A stretch of DNA of 64,000 nucleotides from an uncultured Aureispira sp. (GCA_905480075.1 CAJQOX010000074.1:1-64000), one strand, 5' to 3'; counted from the stretch's first letter, positions 51,747 to 61,583 are shown. Translations and numbers: made by a program. Notes: generated by a model from the letters alone, not told the origin.

Positions 51747-52577
51747 ATGCCAGTAAAAAAGTTTAATCCGATTACCCCTGGTACAAGAACCCGCGTAGCT
51801 AATACCTTCGCGGAGCTCACGACTGATAAGCCCGAGAAAAGCTTATTGTCCAAGCTGAAAAAATCAGGAGGTAGAAACAACGAAGGTCATAGAACAGTAC
51901 GCCACAGAGGTGGTGGACATAAACGCCGTTATCGTGTGATTGATTTCAAACGTAATAAAGATGGTGTCCCTGCTACTGTAAAAAGTATTGAATATGATCC
52001 TAATCGTACAGCGTATATTGCTCTTTTGGTCTATGCCGATGGTGAAAAACGCTACATTATTGCACCAAATAAATTAATGGTTGGTGATTCTATACTTTCG
52101 GGTAAAGGAATTGCACCTGACCTCGGTAACTGTCTGCCTTTGGGAGATATGCCGGTCGGTACCAAAATTCACGCTATCGAAACACGCCCTGATAAAGGAG
52201 CTGTTTTAGTGAGAAGTGCCGGGGCCTCCGCAGAGTTGGCAGGTAAGGATGGTAAATATGTCCTTGTCAAATTACCTTCCAGTGAAACTAGACTAATACT
52301 TGCTACTTGTAGGGCTACTATCGGTGAGGTCTCTAATAAAGACCACGGTTTAGAAGTACTTGCTAAAGCTGGACGTAGTCGTTGGTTAGGTCGCAGACCT
52401 AGAGTAAGAGGGGTTGCAATGAATCCTGTTGATCACCCGATGGGGGGTGGTGAAGGTAGATCCTCTGGTGGACACCCACGTTCTCGTAATGGTATTATGG
52501 CTAAAGGTCAGAAAACCAGAAATAAGAAGAAATACTCTAATAAGTTAATTGTTACAAGAAGAAAAACTAAAAAATAG
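51747..52577 (+). CDS. rplB: 50S ribosomal protein L2
   Basis: L2 is central to subunit association and peptidyl transfer. The 276-residue protein has [34 protein letters not shown] and [19 protein letters not shown]. The second His of E. coli HPHGGGEG is Met here, which I recall as normal for Bacteroidota. rpsS starts at the very next base after the stop. Confidence 0.97.
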   Translation: MPVKKFNPITPGTRTRVANTFAELTTDKPEKSLLSKLKKSGGRNNEGHRTVRHRGGGHKRRYRVIDFKRNKDGVPATVKSIEYDPNRTAYIALLVYADGEKRYIIAPNKLMVGDSILSGKGIAPDLGNCLPLGDMPVGTKIHAIETRPDKGAVLVRSAGASAELAGKDGKYVLVKLPSSETRLILATCRATIGEVSNKDHGLEVLAKAGRSRWLGRRPRVRGVAMNPVDHPMGGGEGRSSGGHPRSRNGIMAKGQKTRNKKKYSNKLIVTRRKTKK

Positions 52578-52844
52578 ATGGCACGTTCACTAAAAAAAGG
52601 ACCTTACATTTATCACAAACTTGTGACAAAAGTACTTAAGTCCAAAGAATCTAAAAAGAAATCAGTAATTAAGACATGGTCTCGCTCTTCTATGATTATT
52701 CCTTTAATGGTAGGAGAAACAATTGCTGTTCATAATGGTAAAACTTTTGTCCCTGTTTTCGTAACTGAAAATATGGTTGGTCATAAACTCGGTGAGTTTT
52801 CTCCAACTCGTACTTACAGAGGACACGGAGGTAAAAAGAGGTAA
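52578..52844 (+). CDS. rpsS: 30S ribosomal protein S19
   Basis: An 88-residue S19 of the 30S head with [13 protein letters not shown] at the start and [20 protein letters not shown] at the end. It is joined to rplB with no spacer, so translation is probably coupled. Confidence 0.97.
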   Translation: MARSLKKGPYIYHKLVTKVLKSKESKKKSVIKTWSRSSMIIPLMVGETIAVHNGKTFVPVFVTENMVGHKLGEFSPTRTYRGHGGKKR

Positions 52845-52882
52845 TTAAAAATTAATACAATAGCAAAGTTCAAATATAAGTT

Positions 52883-53302
52883 ATGGAACAAAATCAAGAG
52901 TTTGTAACGGCTGTTGCGAAAATTAAAAACTGCCAGATGTCTGCCCGCAAAATGCGGTTAGTAGCAAATATCATCAGGGGAGTAGAAGTTGAAAAAGCAC
53001 TCGGTATTCTTAAATATACCAAAAAAGAAGCTGCTTTATGGTTGGATAAACTATTAACTTCCGCTATCGCTAACTGGAGTGTTTTGACTGAAGAGGAAGC
53101 TGATGATTATCAGTTGGTAGTCTCTGCAATCTGGGTAGACCAAAGTTCGCAACTCAAACGTTTTCGCCCGGCTCCACATGGCCGCGCTCATCGTATTCGC
53201 AAACACTTCTGCCACGTAACCCTTCAGGTTTCTAATTCAAAAGCATTGGAAATTTATGAAGAAGCAGAGCAGGAAGTTGAAGAATTAGAAGAAACCGAAT
53301 AA
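52883..53302 (+). CDS. rplV: 50S ribosomal protein L22
   Basis: A 139-residue L22 whose hairpin reaches the exit tunnel. CQMSARKMRLVANIIRG and RPAPHGRAHRIRKHFCHVT are the conserved blocks. It has an acidic tail (EEAEQEVEELEETE) of about 15 residues and a slightly extended N-terminus. Confidence 0.95.
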   Translation: MEQNQEFVTAVAKIKNCQMSARKMRLVANIIRGVEVEKALGILKYTKKEAALWLDKLLTSAIANWSVLTEEEADDYQLVVSAIWVDQSSQLKRFRPAPHGRAHRIRKHFCHVTLQVSNSKALEIYEEAEQEVEELEETE

Positions 53303-53329
53303 TCAATAGTATAACACTAATTAAATATT

Positions 53330-54055
53330 ATGGGACAAAAAACTAATCCTATAGGTAACCGGTTGGGTATCATCCGTGGATGGGACTCTAATTGGTTTGG
53401 TGGTAAATCATTCGCAGATAAAGTTGTTGGTGATGAAAAAATTCGCCGATACCTTAAAGTAAGAATCGATAAAGGAGGAATCGCTCGCATCGTTATTGAG
53501 CGTACTCTTAAACGTATCACTGTAACTATTCATACTTCAAGACCAGGTATCATTATTGGTAAGGGCGGTCAGGAAGTAGATAGAATTCGTGAAGAATTAA
53601 AAAAATTGACCAATACTGATGTTCAAATCAATATCGTCGAAATTCGTAAACCTGAAATGAATGCTCAGATTGTAGGAGAAACTATCGCTAAACAGGTAGA
53701 AGCTCGTATCAATTATAGAAAAGCTACTAAAATGGCTATTCAGGCTACTATGAGAGCCGGTGCTGAAGGTATTAAGGTTCGTTTGTCAGGTAGATTGAAT
53801 GGCGCTGAGATGGCTCGTTCTGAAGAGTATAAAGAAGGAAGAAGTCCTTTGCATACTTTTAGAGCTGATATAGACTACGCTTTGGTGGAAGCCAATACAG
53901 TTTATGGTAAAATTGGTGTCAAAGTCTGGCTTTGTAAAGGTGAGATACTAGACAAAGTTGATTTATTTCCTGCCCCTGTTAAACGTGATCGTAAGGGCAA
54001 TTATGGTAAAGGAAATAATGACAGAAAAAGAAATGATCGCAGAAGAAGAAAATAA
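53330..54055 (+). CDS. rpsC: 30S ribosomal protein S3
   Basis: A 241-residue S3 at the mRNA entry site. [20 protein letters not shown] is the usual start; the KH domain has [20 protein letters not shown]; the C-terminal domain has [20 protein letters not shown]. The tail is basic (Lys/Arg/Asn-rich). A promoter-like site follows before rplP. Confidence 0.97.
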   Translation: MGQKTNPIGNRLGIIRGWDSNWFGGKSFADKVVGDEKIRRYLKVRIDKGGIARIVIERTLKRITVTIHTSRPGIIIGKGGQEVDRIREELKKLTNTDVQINIVEIRKPEMNAQIVGETIAKQVEARINYRKATKMAIQATMRAGAEGIKVRLSGRLNGAEMARSEEYKEGRSPLHTFRADIDYALVEANTVYGKIGVKVWLCKGEILDKVDLFPAPVKRDRKGNYGKGNNDRKRNDRRRRK

Positions 54056-54090
54056 AATCGCAAAATTTAGGAACTTCTAAAAGTTTTTTA

Positions 54091-54098
54091 TATTTTTG
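54091..54098 (+). promoter_or_regulatory. Internal -7 element (TATTTTTG) between rpsC and rplP
   Basis: TATTTTTGCACTCGCTTTG fits TAnnTTTG and closely resembles the rpsL promoter (TTTTGCATTCGCTT). It sits in a 121-base spacer, 79 bases before the rplP ATG, in the middle of the S10 cluster. Confidence 0.65.
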
Positions 54099-54176
54099 CA
54101 CTCGCTTTGAATTTTACATGGCTTTATGCTTTGCTCATCGCGTTTAATATTAATAGAAATATTCAATTGTAGATAA

Positions 54177-54599
54177 ATGTTACAGCCGAAAAAAACAAAA
54201 TACCGCAAGCAACAAAAAGGTCGCAATAAAGGCCTTGCCCACAGAGGCTCTTCTGTTGCTTTTGGCTCGTTTGGTCTCAAGACCCTTGAAGGTGCTTGGA
54301 TCACTAGCCGTCAGATAGAAGCTGCGCGTATCGCTATGACCCGCTACATGAAAAGGGAAGGTAAAGTGTGGATACGCATTTTTCCCGACAAACCTGTCAC
54401 CAAAAAACCATTGGAAGTAAGAATGGGTAAAGGTAAAGGGGCTTTGTCTCATTATGTTGCGGTTATCAGACCGGGAAGAATTATGTTTGAATTGGATGGT
54501 GTATCCAGGGAAGTGGCCAGTGAAGCGCTACGCCTCGCCGCTCAAAAACTTCCTGTCAGTACTAAATTTGTAGTGCGTAATGATTACTCCGAAGATTAA
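54177..54599 (+). CDS. rplP: 50S ribosomal protein L16
   Basis: A 140-residue L16, near the A site and the central protuberance. [19 protein letters not shown] and [18 protein letters not shown] are conserved. Its 121-base upstream spacer is unusual for this cluster and carries a promoter-like site. Confidence 0.96.
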   Translation: MLQPKKTKYRKQQKGRNKGLAHRGSSVAFGSFGLKTLEGAWITSRQIEAARIAMTRYMKREGKVWIRIFPDKPVTKKPLEVRMGKGKGALSHYVAVIRPGRIMFELDGVSREVASEALRLAAQKLPVSTKFVVRNDYSED

Positions 54600-54620
54600 T
54601 ACACTTAAACTGTTATTAAA

Positions 54621-54875
54621 ATGTCTAAATCAGAACTAAAAGGCTTAAGTGTTCAGGAATTGAATGACGAGTTGGAAATTTTTCAAAAACACTATTATAC
54701 TCTAAAATTTAATAATGCTGCTTCCACTTTGGAAAATACTGCTGAAATTAAAAATGTGAGACGTAATATTGCTCGTGTCAAAACTGAAATAAGAGCCAAA
54801 GAATTATCTGAATCTACTCCAAAAAGAGATAAGATTCAACTAAGAAGAAGATTAGCTAAAAAGATTAAAAAGTAA
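54621..54875 (+). CDS. rpmC: 50S ribosomal protein L29
   Basis: An 84-residue L29 at the tunnel exit. LSVQELNDELEIFQKHYYTL and NVRRNIARVKTEIRAKEL form the two helices. It is about 20 residues longer than the typical 60-65, owing to a basic C-terminal extension (RDKIQLRRRLAKKIKK). Confidence 0.93.
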   Translation: MSKSELKGLSVQELNDELEIFQKHYYTLKFNNAASTLENTAEIKNVRRNIARVKTEIRAKELSESTPKRDKIQLRRRLAKKIKK

Positions 54876-54892
54876 TTTAAATAAATTCCGCA

Positions 54893-55156
54893 ATGGAAGA
54901 AATTAAAAGAAATTTACGTAAACAACGTGTTGGTGTCGTAACCAGTAACAAAATGGATAAATCCATATCAGTTATAGTTGAGCGTCGTGTTAAACACCCG
55001 ATTTATAGCAAGACCATGAAAAGTACTAAAAAGTACCTAGCTCATGATGAAACGAACTCTTGCAATATCGGTGATACTGTTCGCATTATGGAAACTCGTC
55101 CACTCAGCAAACGCAAACGCTGGAGATTATTGGAAATTATTGAACGCGCCAAATAA
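54893..55156 (+). CDS. rpsQ: 30S ribosomal protein S17
   Basis: An 87-residue OB-fold S17. [40 protein letters not shown] and [12 protein letters not shown] are the family blocks. Followed 11 bases later by rplN. Confidence 0.96.
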   Translation: MEEIKRNLRKQRVGVVTSNKMDKSISVIVERRVKHPIYSKTMKSTKKYLAHDETNSCNIGDTVRIMETRPLSKRKRWRLLEIIERAK

Positions 55157-55167
55157 GATATTAAGTC

Positions 55168-55533
55168 ATGATACAACAAGAAAGCAGACTGAGAGTTGCC
55201 GATAATTCCGGCGCCAAAGAGGTCCTTTGTATTAAGGTACTCGGCGGTTCTAAAAGACGCTATGCATCTATTGGTGACATTATAGTTGTCACTGTCAAAG
55301 ATGTTGCCCCTGGTGGGCTAAAAAAAGGTACTGTTTCCAAAGCAGTTATCGTTAGAACAAAAAAAGAAATCCGTAGAAAAGATGGTTCTTATATCCGGTT
55401 TGATGACAACGCTGTTGTCTTACTGAATGATAGTGAAGAACCAAGAGGATCACGTATTTTTGGCCCTGTGGCCCGTGAACTTCGTGATCGTGATTTTATG
55501 AGAATTGTTTCATTAGCACCTGAAGTACTTTAA
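55168..55533 (+). CDS. rplN: 50S ribosomal protein L14
   Basis: A 121-residue L14 at the subunit interface. [20 protein letters not shown] and the C-terminal [20 protein letters not shown] are canonical. rplX begins 3 bases downstream. Confidence 0.97.
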   Translation: MIQQESRLRVADNSGAKEVLCIKVLGGSKRRYASIGDIIVVTVKDVAPGGLKKGTVSKAVIVRTKKEIRRKDGSYIRFDDNAVVLLNDSEEPRGSRIFGPVARELRDRDFMRIVSLAPEVL

Positions 55534-55536
55534 GTA

Positions 55537-55869
55537 ATGAAAAAGTCAAATAAAAAAGTAATTAAAAGTCACATTAAAAAAGGTGACACAGTAGTGGTCC
55601 TTTCCGGAGATTCTAAAGGCGATACCGGAGTTGTAGAGGCTGTTTTTGCCGCCGAATACAGAGCGATTGTCAAAGGGGTTAACATGGTTAAAAGACATGT
55701 CCGTCCCAGCGCTGATCAAATGGGAGGTATCATTGAAAAAGAAGCTTCTCTTCATATTTCCAACCTGATGTTGTTGGATGGGAATGGAGAAAAAAGCCGT
55801 ATTAAAAATGAAAGGAATGAAAACGGAAATAAAATCCGTGTTTCTAAAAAAACTCAAGAAGTAATTTAG
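55537..55869 (+). CDS. rplX: 50S ribosomal protein L24
   Basis: A 110-residue L24, an assembly initiator. The KOW motif [20 protein letters not shown] and the block [20 protein letters not shown] are clear. Two bases separate it from rplE. Confidence 0.96.
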   Translation: MKKSNKKVIKSHIKKGDTVVVLSGDSKGDTGVVEAVFAAEYRAIVKGVNMVKRHVRPSADQMGGIIEKEASLHISNLMLLDGNGEKSRIKNERNENGNKIRVSKKTQEVI

Positions 55870-55871
55870 TC

Positions 55872-56423
55872 ATGGAATATCAACCAATATTAAAGACGAA
55901 ATACAAAAAGGAATTGATTACTGCTTTGATGGATAAATTCCAGTATAAGTCAGTTATGCAGGTTCCTAAGTTAATCAAAATATGCCTTAGCCAAGGTGTC
56001 GGATTAGCTACCTCTGATAAAAAGTTAGTGGATAATGCAGTTTCTGAAATGACCGTTATTGCAGGACAGAAGGCTGTCAAAACCAAAGCTAAAAAATCTG
56101 TCTCTAACTTCAAACTTAGAGAAGGTATGCCAATCGGTGCAAGGGTAACTCTTCGTAATGATAATATGTATGAGTTTCTTAACAAACTTGTTACTATTGC
56201 TCTTCCAAGGGTAAGGGATTTTAGAGGGATCAATAATAAAAGCTTTGATGGCCATGGTAATTTTACTATGGGAATCACTGAACAAATTATTTTCCCTGAA
56301 ATTAACCTCGATAAAATACCTAGAATAACTGGTATGGATATCACTTTTGTAACTAATGCTAAAACAGACGAGGAAGCATTGGAGTTGTTGAAACTCTTAG
56401 GTATTCCTTTTAAAAACCAATAA
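55872..56423 (+). CDS. rplE: 50S ribosomal protein L5
   Basis: A 183-residue 5S rRNA-binding protein. [35 protein letters not shown] and [18 protein letters not shown] are conserved. rpsN starts 6 bases after its stop. Confidence 0.97.
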   Translation: MEYQPILKTKYKKELITALMDKFQYKSVMQVPKLIKICLSQGVGLATSDKKLVDNAVSEMTVIAGQKAVKTKAKKSVSNFKLREGMPIGARVTLRNDNMYEFLNKLVTIALPRVRDFRGINNKSFDGHGNFTMGITEQIIFPEINLDKIPRITGMDITFVTNAKTDEEALELLKLLGIPFKNQ

Positions 56424-56429
56424 TTTACA

Positions 56430-56699
56430 ATGGCTAGAAAATCAGTAGTAGCAAGAGAAGTCAAAAGACGTAAACTAGTTGCCAAGTATGCTAAATTGCG
56501 TGCTGAACTGAAGGCAAATGGAGACTATGAGGCTTTGGATAAATTACCCAAAAATTCTTGTCCTATTCGTTTACACAACAGGTGTCAACTGACAGGCAGA
56601 CCAAAAGGTTATATGCGTCAATTTGGTATCTCTCGCGTAACATTTAGAGAAATGGCCCTCAAAGGCCTTATCCCGGGTATCACGAAGGCAAGTTGGTAA
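56430..56699 (+). CDS. rpsN: 30S ribosomal protein S14
   Basis: An 89-residue S14 of the long form. It lacks the two CxxC pairs of the zinc form; the end [19 protein letters not shown] and [12 protein letters not shown] is canonical. A spacer of 114 bases with a small hairpin follows before rpsH. Confidence 0.96.
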   Translation: MARKSVVAREVKRRKLVAKYAKLRAELKANGDYEALDKLPKNSCPIRLHNRCQLTGRPKGYMRQFGISRVTFREMALKGLIPGITKASW

Positions 56700-56721
56700 T
56701 CAACTCCTTTATTTTATCCTC

Positions 56722-56746
56722 CCGTTGTCTTTTAATCAACGGTTTT
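56722..56746 (+). promoter_or_regulatory. Hairpin between rpsN and rpsH
   Basis: A 6-bp stem CCGTTG/CAACGG with a 9-nt loop, followed by TTTT. It lies inside the operon, so it would be a partial terminator or regulatory stem. Confidence 0.45.
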
Positions 56747-56813
56747 AATTATTATTATTCAATCAGCAATTAAATCCAACTCAGGGATAATTATTGCGAT
56801 TAAAACAGAAAGT

Positions 56814-57218
56814 ATGGCACTTACTGATCCTATTGCGGATTACCTTACTCGTATTCGTAATGCACAAATGGCCGGTCACCGCATGGTTACTATTCCGGCG
56901 TCCAACATGAAGAAAAGTATTACTCAAATCTTGTATGACCAGGGGTATATTCTGAAATATAAATTTGAGGAAACAGCTAATAAACAAGGTCAGATTCTCA
57001 TCGCTTTGAAATATAATAAGGAAACTAAAAAGCCTGTTATTCAAATGATGAAAAGAGTTTCAAGACCAGGTTTAAGACATTATGTGAAATCTACATCTAT
57101 GCCTAGCGTTATTAATGGCTTAGGTACTGCTGTAGTTTCAACTTCTAAAGGTGTTTTGACCGATAAAGCTGCTAGAAAAGAAAATGTTGGTGGTGAAGTC
57201 CTTTTCTATATTTATTGA
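56814..57218 (+). CDS. rpsH: 30S ribosomal protein S8
   Basis: A 134-residue S8, which in E. coli also represses the spc genes by binding mRNA. DPIADYLTRIRNAQMAGH at the N-terminus and VVSTSKGVLTDKAARKENVG near the end are canonical. A 61-base spacer precedes rplF. Confidence 0.97.
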   Translation: MALTDPIADYLTRIRNAQMAGHRMVTIPASNMKKSITQILYDQGYILKYKFEETANKQGQILIALKYNKETKKPVIQMMKRVSRPGLRHYVKSTSMPSVINGLGTAVVSTSKGVLTDKAARKENVGGEVLFYIY

Positions 57219-57279
57219 TGCTTTGCATTGTTTATAGAATTACGACTTACTTATATATTAAATATTAAATCTATTAAAG

Positions 57280-57834
57280 ATGTCAAGAGTAGGAAATTCT
57301 CCGATTAATATTACTGCCGGAGTAGATATAAAAATTGATAAAAACCTGGTTACTGTAAAAGGGCCTAAAGGTGAATTGAAACAATTGATTAATTCTGATG
57401 GTATTACTGTTAAAATTGAAGAAAATCGATTGATAGTCAAAAGAGCTACTAACCAAAAACGCCACAAAGCAATGCATGGCCTTTATCGTCAGCTTCTTTC
57501 TAATATGGTTTATGGTGTCTCTGTTGGGTTTGTTACTGAACTAGAACTTCACGGGATTGGTTTTCGGGCCAAAAATTCCGGACAACTACTGGAAATGGCA
57601 CTCGGTTTTTCTCATCCCGTTATGTTTTTCTTACCGGATGAAGTTAAATTGGAAACAATTTCTGAAAAAGGAAAACCGCCGGTTATCAAACTAACTAGTT
57701 CTGATAAACAATTAATCGGACAGATCGCTGCTAAAATTCGTGCCTTCCGTAAACCTGAGCCTTATAAAGGTAAAGGTATCAGATTTAAAGGTGAAGAAAT
57801 CAGAAGAAAAGCAGGTAAAACAGCTGCTAAATAA
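57280..57834 (+). CDS. rplF: 50S ribosomal protein L6
   Basis: A 184-residue L6 with two tandem alpha/beta domains. VTVKGPKGELKQLI lies in domain 1; YKGKGIRFKGEEIRRKAGKT is the canonical C-terminal RNA-binding segment. Confidence 0.97.
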   Translation: MSRVGNSPINITAGVDIKIDKNLVTVKGPKGELKQLINSDGITVKIEENRLIVKRATNQKRHKAMHGLYRQLLSNMVYGVSVGFVTELELHGIGFRAKNSGQLLEMALGFSHPVMFFLPDEVKLETISEKGKPPVIKLTSSDKQLIGQIAAKIRAFRKPEPYKGKGIRFKGEEIRRKAGKTAAK

Positions 57835-57874
57835 TTAAATACAATATTCTCTTAAAAGATATATATTCAGAATC

Positions 57875-58243
57875 ATGAGTTCTAAGACACTAAATCGTCG
57901 TAAAAAGGTTCATAAAAGAATCAGAAAAACTCTCTCAGGTACGGCTACAAGACCTAGATTGTCAGTATTTAGAAGCAATAAGGGTATTTATGCTCAAGTT
58001 GTTGATGATACTACTGCTACTACGCTTGTTGCAGCTTCATTCAAGGAAATTGAAGCAACTACTAAAATTGAGCAGGCTAAGGCTGTAGGTCAGTTAATTG
58101 CTTCTAAAGCAATAAAAGCTGGTATTACTACAGTGATTTTTGATAGAAGTGGTTACTTATACCATGGCCGGGTTAAGGCTTTGGCTGATGGTGCCCGCGG
58201 TGAACGTAAAGAAGACGGAACCAACGAATTGTTACAATTCTAA
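57875..58243 (+). CDS. rplR: 50S ribosomal protein L18
   Basis: A 122-residue 5S rRNA-binding protein. [20 protein letters not shown] and [20 protein letters not shown] are the family blocks. rpsE follows after 10 bases. Confidence 0.97.
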   Translation: MSSKTLNRRKKVHKRIRKTLSGTATRPRLSVFRSNKGIYAQVVDDTTATTLVAASFKEIEATTKIEQAKAVGQLIASKAIKAGITTVIFDRSGYLYHGRVKALADGARGERKEDGTNELLQF

Positions 58244-58253
58244 ATCTAAAAAA

Positions 58254-58775
58254 ATGGCTAAGAATAAAAAAAATAACAGAGTTAAATCCTCTGAATCCGA
58301 AATGAAGGATAAATTAGTCTCTCTGAACAGAGTTGCTAAAGTTACTAAAGGTGGTCGTACATTCAGCTTCGCTGCTATTGTTGTGGTTGGAGATGGAAAA
58401 GGTACTGTAGGACATGGTCTGGGAAAAGCCAGAGAAGTTGCTTCTTCAATTACTAAAGCAACTGAAGATGCTAAAAAAAGTCTTATACATGTTCCTGTAT
58501 ACAAAGGTACAATACCTCATGCTCAGCATGGTAAATATGGTGCAGGAAAGGTCCTTATTATTCCTGCTGCTGATGGTACAGGGGTTATTGCAGGGGGGAC
58601 TATGAGAGCTGTTTTAGAAATGGCAGGAATTCAAAATGTCCTAGCTAAATCTATCGGTAGTTCTAACCCGCATAATGTTATAAAAGCTACTATTGATGCG
58701 CTAAGCAAATTACGCTCGCCTATCGATGTTGCTAAAGCAAGAGGAATCTCTTTAGAGAAAGTTTTCAATGGCTAA
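58254..58775 (+). CDS. rpsE: 30S ribosomal protein S5
   Basis: A 173-residue S5, which helps fidelity and mRNA unwinding. I start at ATG 58254 ([17 protein letters not shown]), after the rplR stop, because upstream in-frame codons overlap rplR and lack S5 sequence. [20 protein letters not shown] and [19 protein letters not shown] are conserved. Confidence 0.96.
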   Translation: MAKNKKNNRVKSSESEMKDKLVSLNRVAKVTKGGRTFSFAAIVVVGDGKGTVGHGLGKAREVASSITKATEDAKKSLIHVPVYKGTIPHAQHGKYGAGKVLIIPAADGTGVIAGGTMRAVLEMAGIQNVLAKSIGSSNPHNVIKATIDALSKLRSPIDVAKARGISLEKVFNG

Positions 58776-58793
58776 TTGCTAAATACTATTATT

Positions 58794-58973
58794 ATGTCTA
58801 AAGTAAAAGTTACTCAGGTAAAAAGTATTATCGATCGTCCTAAAAGTCAAAAAGCTACTATGAAAGCTTTAGGTCTTCGTAAGATGAATCAATCGGTAGA
58901 ACATGAAGGTACTCCTCAGATTATGGGGATGATCAATAAAATTAAACACTTGGTTCTTGTTGAAAACTTATAG
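58794..58973 (+). CDS. rpmD: 50S ribosomal protein L30
   Basis: A 59-residue L30 starting [20 protein letters not shown]; an ATG at 58776 would add six non-family residues and abuts the rpsE stop. [20 protein letters not shown] and the final [13 protein letters not shown] match the family. Confidence 0.95.
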   Translation: MSKVKVTQVKSIIDRPKSQKATMKALGLRKMNQSVEHEGTPQIMGMINKIKHLVLVENL

Positions 58974-59048
58974 TTTTCCGTTTACCATTGCTGTTATTTA
59001 TTATTATAATTATTGATTTATTTCAATCAGTAAAATAATTTTAATCTA

Positions 59049-59735
59049 ATGAAACTTAATAATTTAAAACCCGCTAAAGGTTCTGTTAAAAATAGAAAAC
59101 GGATTGCCAGAGGTGTTGGTGCAGGTTCAGGTCGTACGGCTACTCGTGGTCATAAAGGGGCTAAATCTCGTTCAGGTTACTCTAATAAAAGAGAATTTCA
59201 AGGTGGTCAAATGCCTTTGCAGAAACTCTTGCCTAAAAGAGGGTTTAAAAATTCGCACCGTAGATATCAATCGGGAAGACCTGCTGAATATACTGCTATT
59301 AATCTCTCTCAGTTGGAATACTACGCAGGTAAACATAACCTGACTGAAATCACTCCGGCTATCTTTGCTGATTTAAATATCGTTAGCAAATCCAATACCT
59401 TTAAGGTGTTGGCCAAAGGTGATCTAAAACTTGCTCTTGAAGTTACCGCTCCTCGTTTTTCCGCCGCTGCTAAAAAAGCAATTGTGGATGCCGGAGGTAA
59501 AGCTTTTGTCGAGGTTAAGTTGAACTCTTTGCAAGGGATAGCTCATTCTGAAAAAGTTGAAAAAGTTGATTTGGCTCTCATTAAGAAGCACTTTCCCTTT
59601 GTTCAAGATGACGATTGTTTTCATGTTGTAGCAGAAGGTGATATTTCTAATAAGCTAACTATTGAGACTCATAAAATTTCTGAAGAAGCTAAAGCTCAGA
59701 TTGAAGCCCTAGGCGGTTCTGTTGTTTTGGTTTAG
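59049..59735 (+). CDS. rplO: 50S ribosomal protein L15 with duplicated C-terminal half-domain
   Basis: The 228-residue protein is about 80 longer than the usual 145-150. The N-terminal basic part (KRIARGVGAGSGRTATRGHK, RGFKNSHRRYQSGRPAE) is normal. The L15/L18e-type C-terminal unit occurs twice: VLAKGDLKLALEVTAPRFSA then AAKKAIVDAGG (about residues 117-156), and VVAEGDISNKLTIETHKISE then EAKAQIEALGG (about 190-228). The linker has its own L15-like start (EKVDLALIKKHFPF). The frame is continuous, followed by secY after 61 bases. Confidence 0.95.
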   Translation: MKLNNLKPAKGSVKNRKRIARGVGAGSGRTATRGHKGAKSRSGYSNKREFQGGQMPLQKLLPKRGFKNSHRRYQSGRPAEYTAINLSQLEYYAGKHNLTEITPAIFADLNIVSKSNTFKVLAKGDLKLALEVTAPRFSAAAKKAIVDAGGKAFVEVKLNSLQGIAHSEKVEKVDLALIKKHFPFVQDDDCFHVVAEGDISNKLTIETHKISEEAKAQIEALGGSVVLV

Positions 59736-59796
59736 TATGGATCACAGTTGATTAACAACTTGTTTTGTACTCTTCAAATTATAATATCTTAAGATA

Positions 59797-61125
59797 ATGA
59801 ATGCTTTAATTAAAAAATTACAGGCAATCTGGGAAATTGAGGATTTGAGAAATCGTATCCTTATTACTATAGGTTTTCTTGCAGTTTACCGCTTTGGTAG
59901 TTTTGTCATTTTACCTGGTGTAGATTCCGCCGCTTTGTCTAAAGCTATTGGTTCTACTGGTGGAATGATGGGTATGTTGGATATGTTTACTGGTGGATCC
60001 TTTTTTAAGGCTGCTGTTTTCGCCCTGGGTATCATGCCTTATATTTCAGCTTCTATTATTGTTCAGTTACTTGGTTTTGCTGTCCCCTATTTTCAAAAAC
60101 TCCAGAAAGATGGAGAAAACGGGCAAAGAAAAACCAATCAGATAACAAGGGTTATAACTATCGCAATTACGATTGTTCAGGGATCTGCTTATCTTACTTA
60201 TCTGAATGCTCAGCAAGGTGTTATTCTTCCTGAAATTCCGCCTACTGTTTTTTGGCTGGCTAATATTATTATTCTAACTGCAGGTACTGTTTTTTGTATG
60301 TGGCTGGGGGAACGTATTACAGATAAAGGTGTAGGAAATGGTATTTCTTTGTTGATTACTGCTGGTATTATTGCGGCTTTACCTGGTGCTTTTGTTCAGG
60401 AATTCTACCTGAAACTTGATAACCTCATAATCTTTATTATTGAAATTGCTCTGTTTGTTGCTGTTGTAATGGCTAGTGTGGCTTTGGTTCAGGCAGTTAG
60501 AAAAATAAAAATTCAGTTTGCTAAACATATGATTGGTAAATCTAATCTTAGTGGGCTTGGTACTGAAAGGGATTATTTGCCTATCAAATTAAATGCAGCT
60601 GGAGTTATGCCTATTATCTTTGCTCAGGCTTTGATGTTTGTTCCGGGTGCTGTCGCTGCAGGTTTAGGTGCCGAAAGTGGATTTTGGACGCAAATGGCAG
60701 ATTTTACTTCTGTACCGTATAATATAGTGTTCTTTATCCTTGTAGTTGTCTTTACTTATGTTTACACAGCTTTAATTGTTAACCCGCAGCAATATGCTGA
60801 CCACCTTAAAAGACAGAATGCTTTTATACCGGGTGTCAAACAAGGAAATGATACTGCTGAGTATATAGATGATGTTACTACTCTAGTTACTTTACCAGGG
60901 TCTATTGCTTTAGGTTTTATATCTATTATCCCTGGTATCGCTGCTGCTACTATTACTTCAAATGTTGGCTTTGCTATCTTTTATGGTGGAACTTCATTAC
61001 TGATACTTGTAGCTGTTGTTTTAGATACTCTTCAGCAAATTGATAGTCACATGTCAATGCATGGGTACGACGTTAGAAAAATTAAGACAAGAACAAGATC
61101 TACTGAGACTGATTCAGTTATTTAG
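59797..61125 (+). CDS. secY: Protein translocase subunit SecY
   Basis: The 442-residue channel protein of the Sec translocon with ten transmembrane helices. The start (ALIKKLQAIWEIEDLRNRIL), GMMGMLDMFTGGSFFKAAVF, the cytosolic loop NGQRKTNQITR and KLNAAGVMPIIFAQALMFVP are typical. In many bacteria adk or map follows; here infA is next, 110 bases on. Confidence 0.97.
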   Translation: MNALIKKLQAIWEIEDLRNRILITIGFLAVYRFGSFVILPGVDSAALSKAIGSTGGMMGMLDMFTGGSFFKAAVFALGIMPYISASIIVQLLGFAVPYFQKLQKDGENGQRKTNQITRVITIAITIVQGSAYLTYLNAQQGVILPEIPPTVFWLANIIILTAGTVFCMWLGERITDKGVGNGISLLITAGIIAALPGAFVQEFYLKLDNLIIFIIEIALFVAVVMASVALVQAVRKIKIQFAKHMIGKSNLSGLGTERDYLPIKLNAAGVMPIIFAQALMFVPGAVAAGLGAESGFWTQMADFTSVPYNIVFFILVVVFTYVYTALIVNPQQYADHLKRQNAFIPGVKQGNDTAEYIDDVTTLVTLPGSIALGFISIIPGIAAATITSNVGFAIFYGGTSLLILVAVVLDTLQQIDSHMSMHGYDVRKIKTRTRSTETDSVI

Positions 61126-61235
61126 ACTGATTTAATCTTTTGTAAGTATAAAACCTTATCTTTTAGCATATAAATTGCATAAAATTAGGTTATTTAAATA
61201 AATATTCAGATATTCGCACTCCGAAAAGTGAATCT

Positions 61236-61454
61236 ATGGCTAAGCAAGAACTAATAAGACAAGATGGAACAATTACCGAAGCACTGTCAAATGCTATGTT
61301 CCGTGTCCAATTAGAAAATGAACATATTATTGTTGCTACTATCTCTGGTAAAATGAGAATGAATTATATTCGTATTCTTCCCGGGGATAAAGTTGCAGTA
61401 GAAATGTCTCCATATGATTTAACCAGAGGACGCATTATTTATCGTTATAAATAA
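61236..61454 (+). CDS. infA: Translation initiation factor IF-1
   Basis: A 72-residue S1-like OB-fold factor that blocks the A site during initiation. [38 protein letters not shown] and [15 protein letters not shown] are canonical. The upstream spacer contains TATTCGCACTCC, a degenerate relative of the ribosomal promoter sites. Confidence 0.97.
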   Translation: MAKQELIRQDGTITEALSNAMFRVQLENEHIIVATISGKMRMNYIRILPGDKVAVEMSPYDLTRGRIIYRYK

Positions 61455-61466
61455 ATTAATTAAATC

Positions 61467-61583
61467 ATGAAAGTAAGACCATCGGTAAAAAAACGTTCAA
61501 TTGATTGTAAAATTGTTCGCCGAAAAGGAAGATTATATATTATTAATAAAAAAAATCCTAAGTTCAAACAACGTCAGGGTTAA
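61467..61583 (+). CDS. rpmJ: 50S ribosomal protein L36
   Basis: A 38-residue protein read directly from the [23 protein letters not shown] then [18 protein letters not shown]. Only one of the zinc ligands of C+ L36 remains clear (Cys14), with Asn/Lys at later positions, so this is the zinc-free (C-) type. It lies 12 bases after infA and 24 bases before rpsM. Confidence 0.95.
   Translation: MKVRPSVKKRSIDCKIVRRKGRLYIINKKNPKFKQRQG

Noticed and set aside
55880-56485. 201-residue minus-strand ORF opposite rplE
   Set aside because: Antisense shadow of L5, which is certain.
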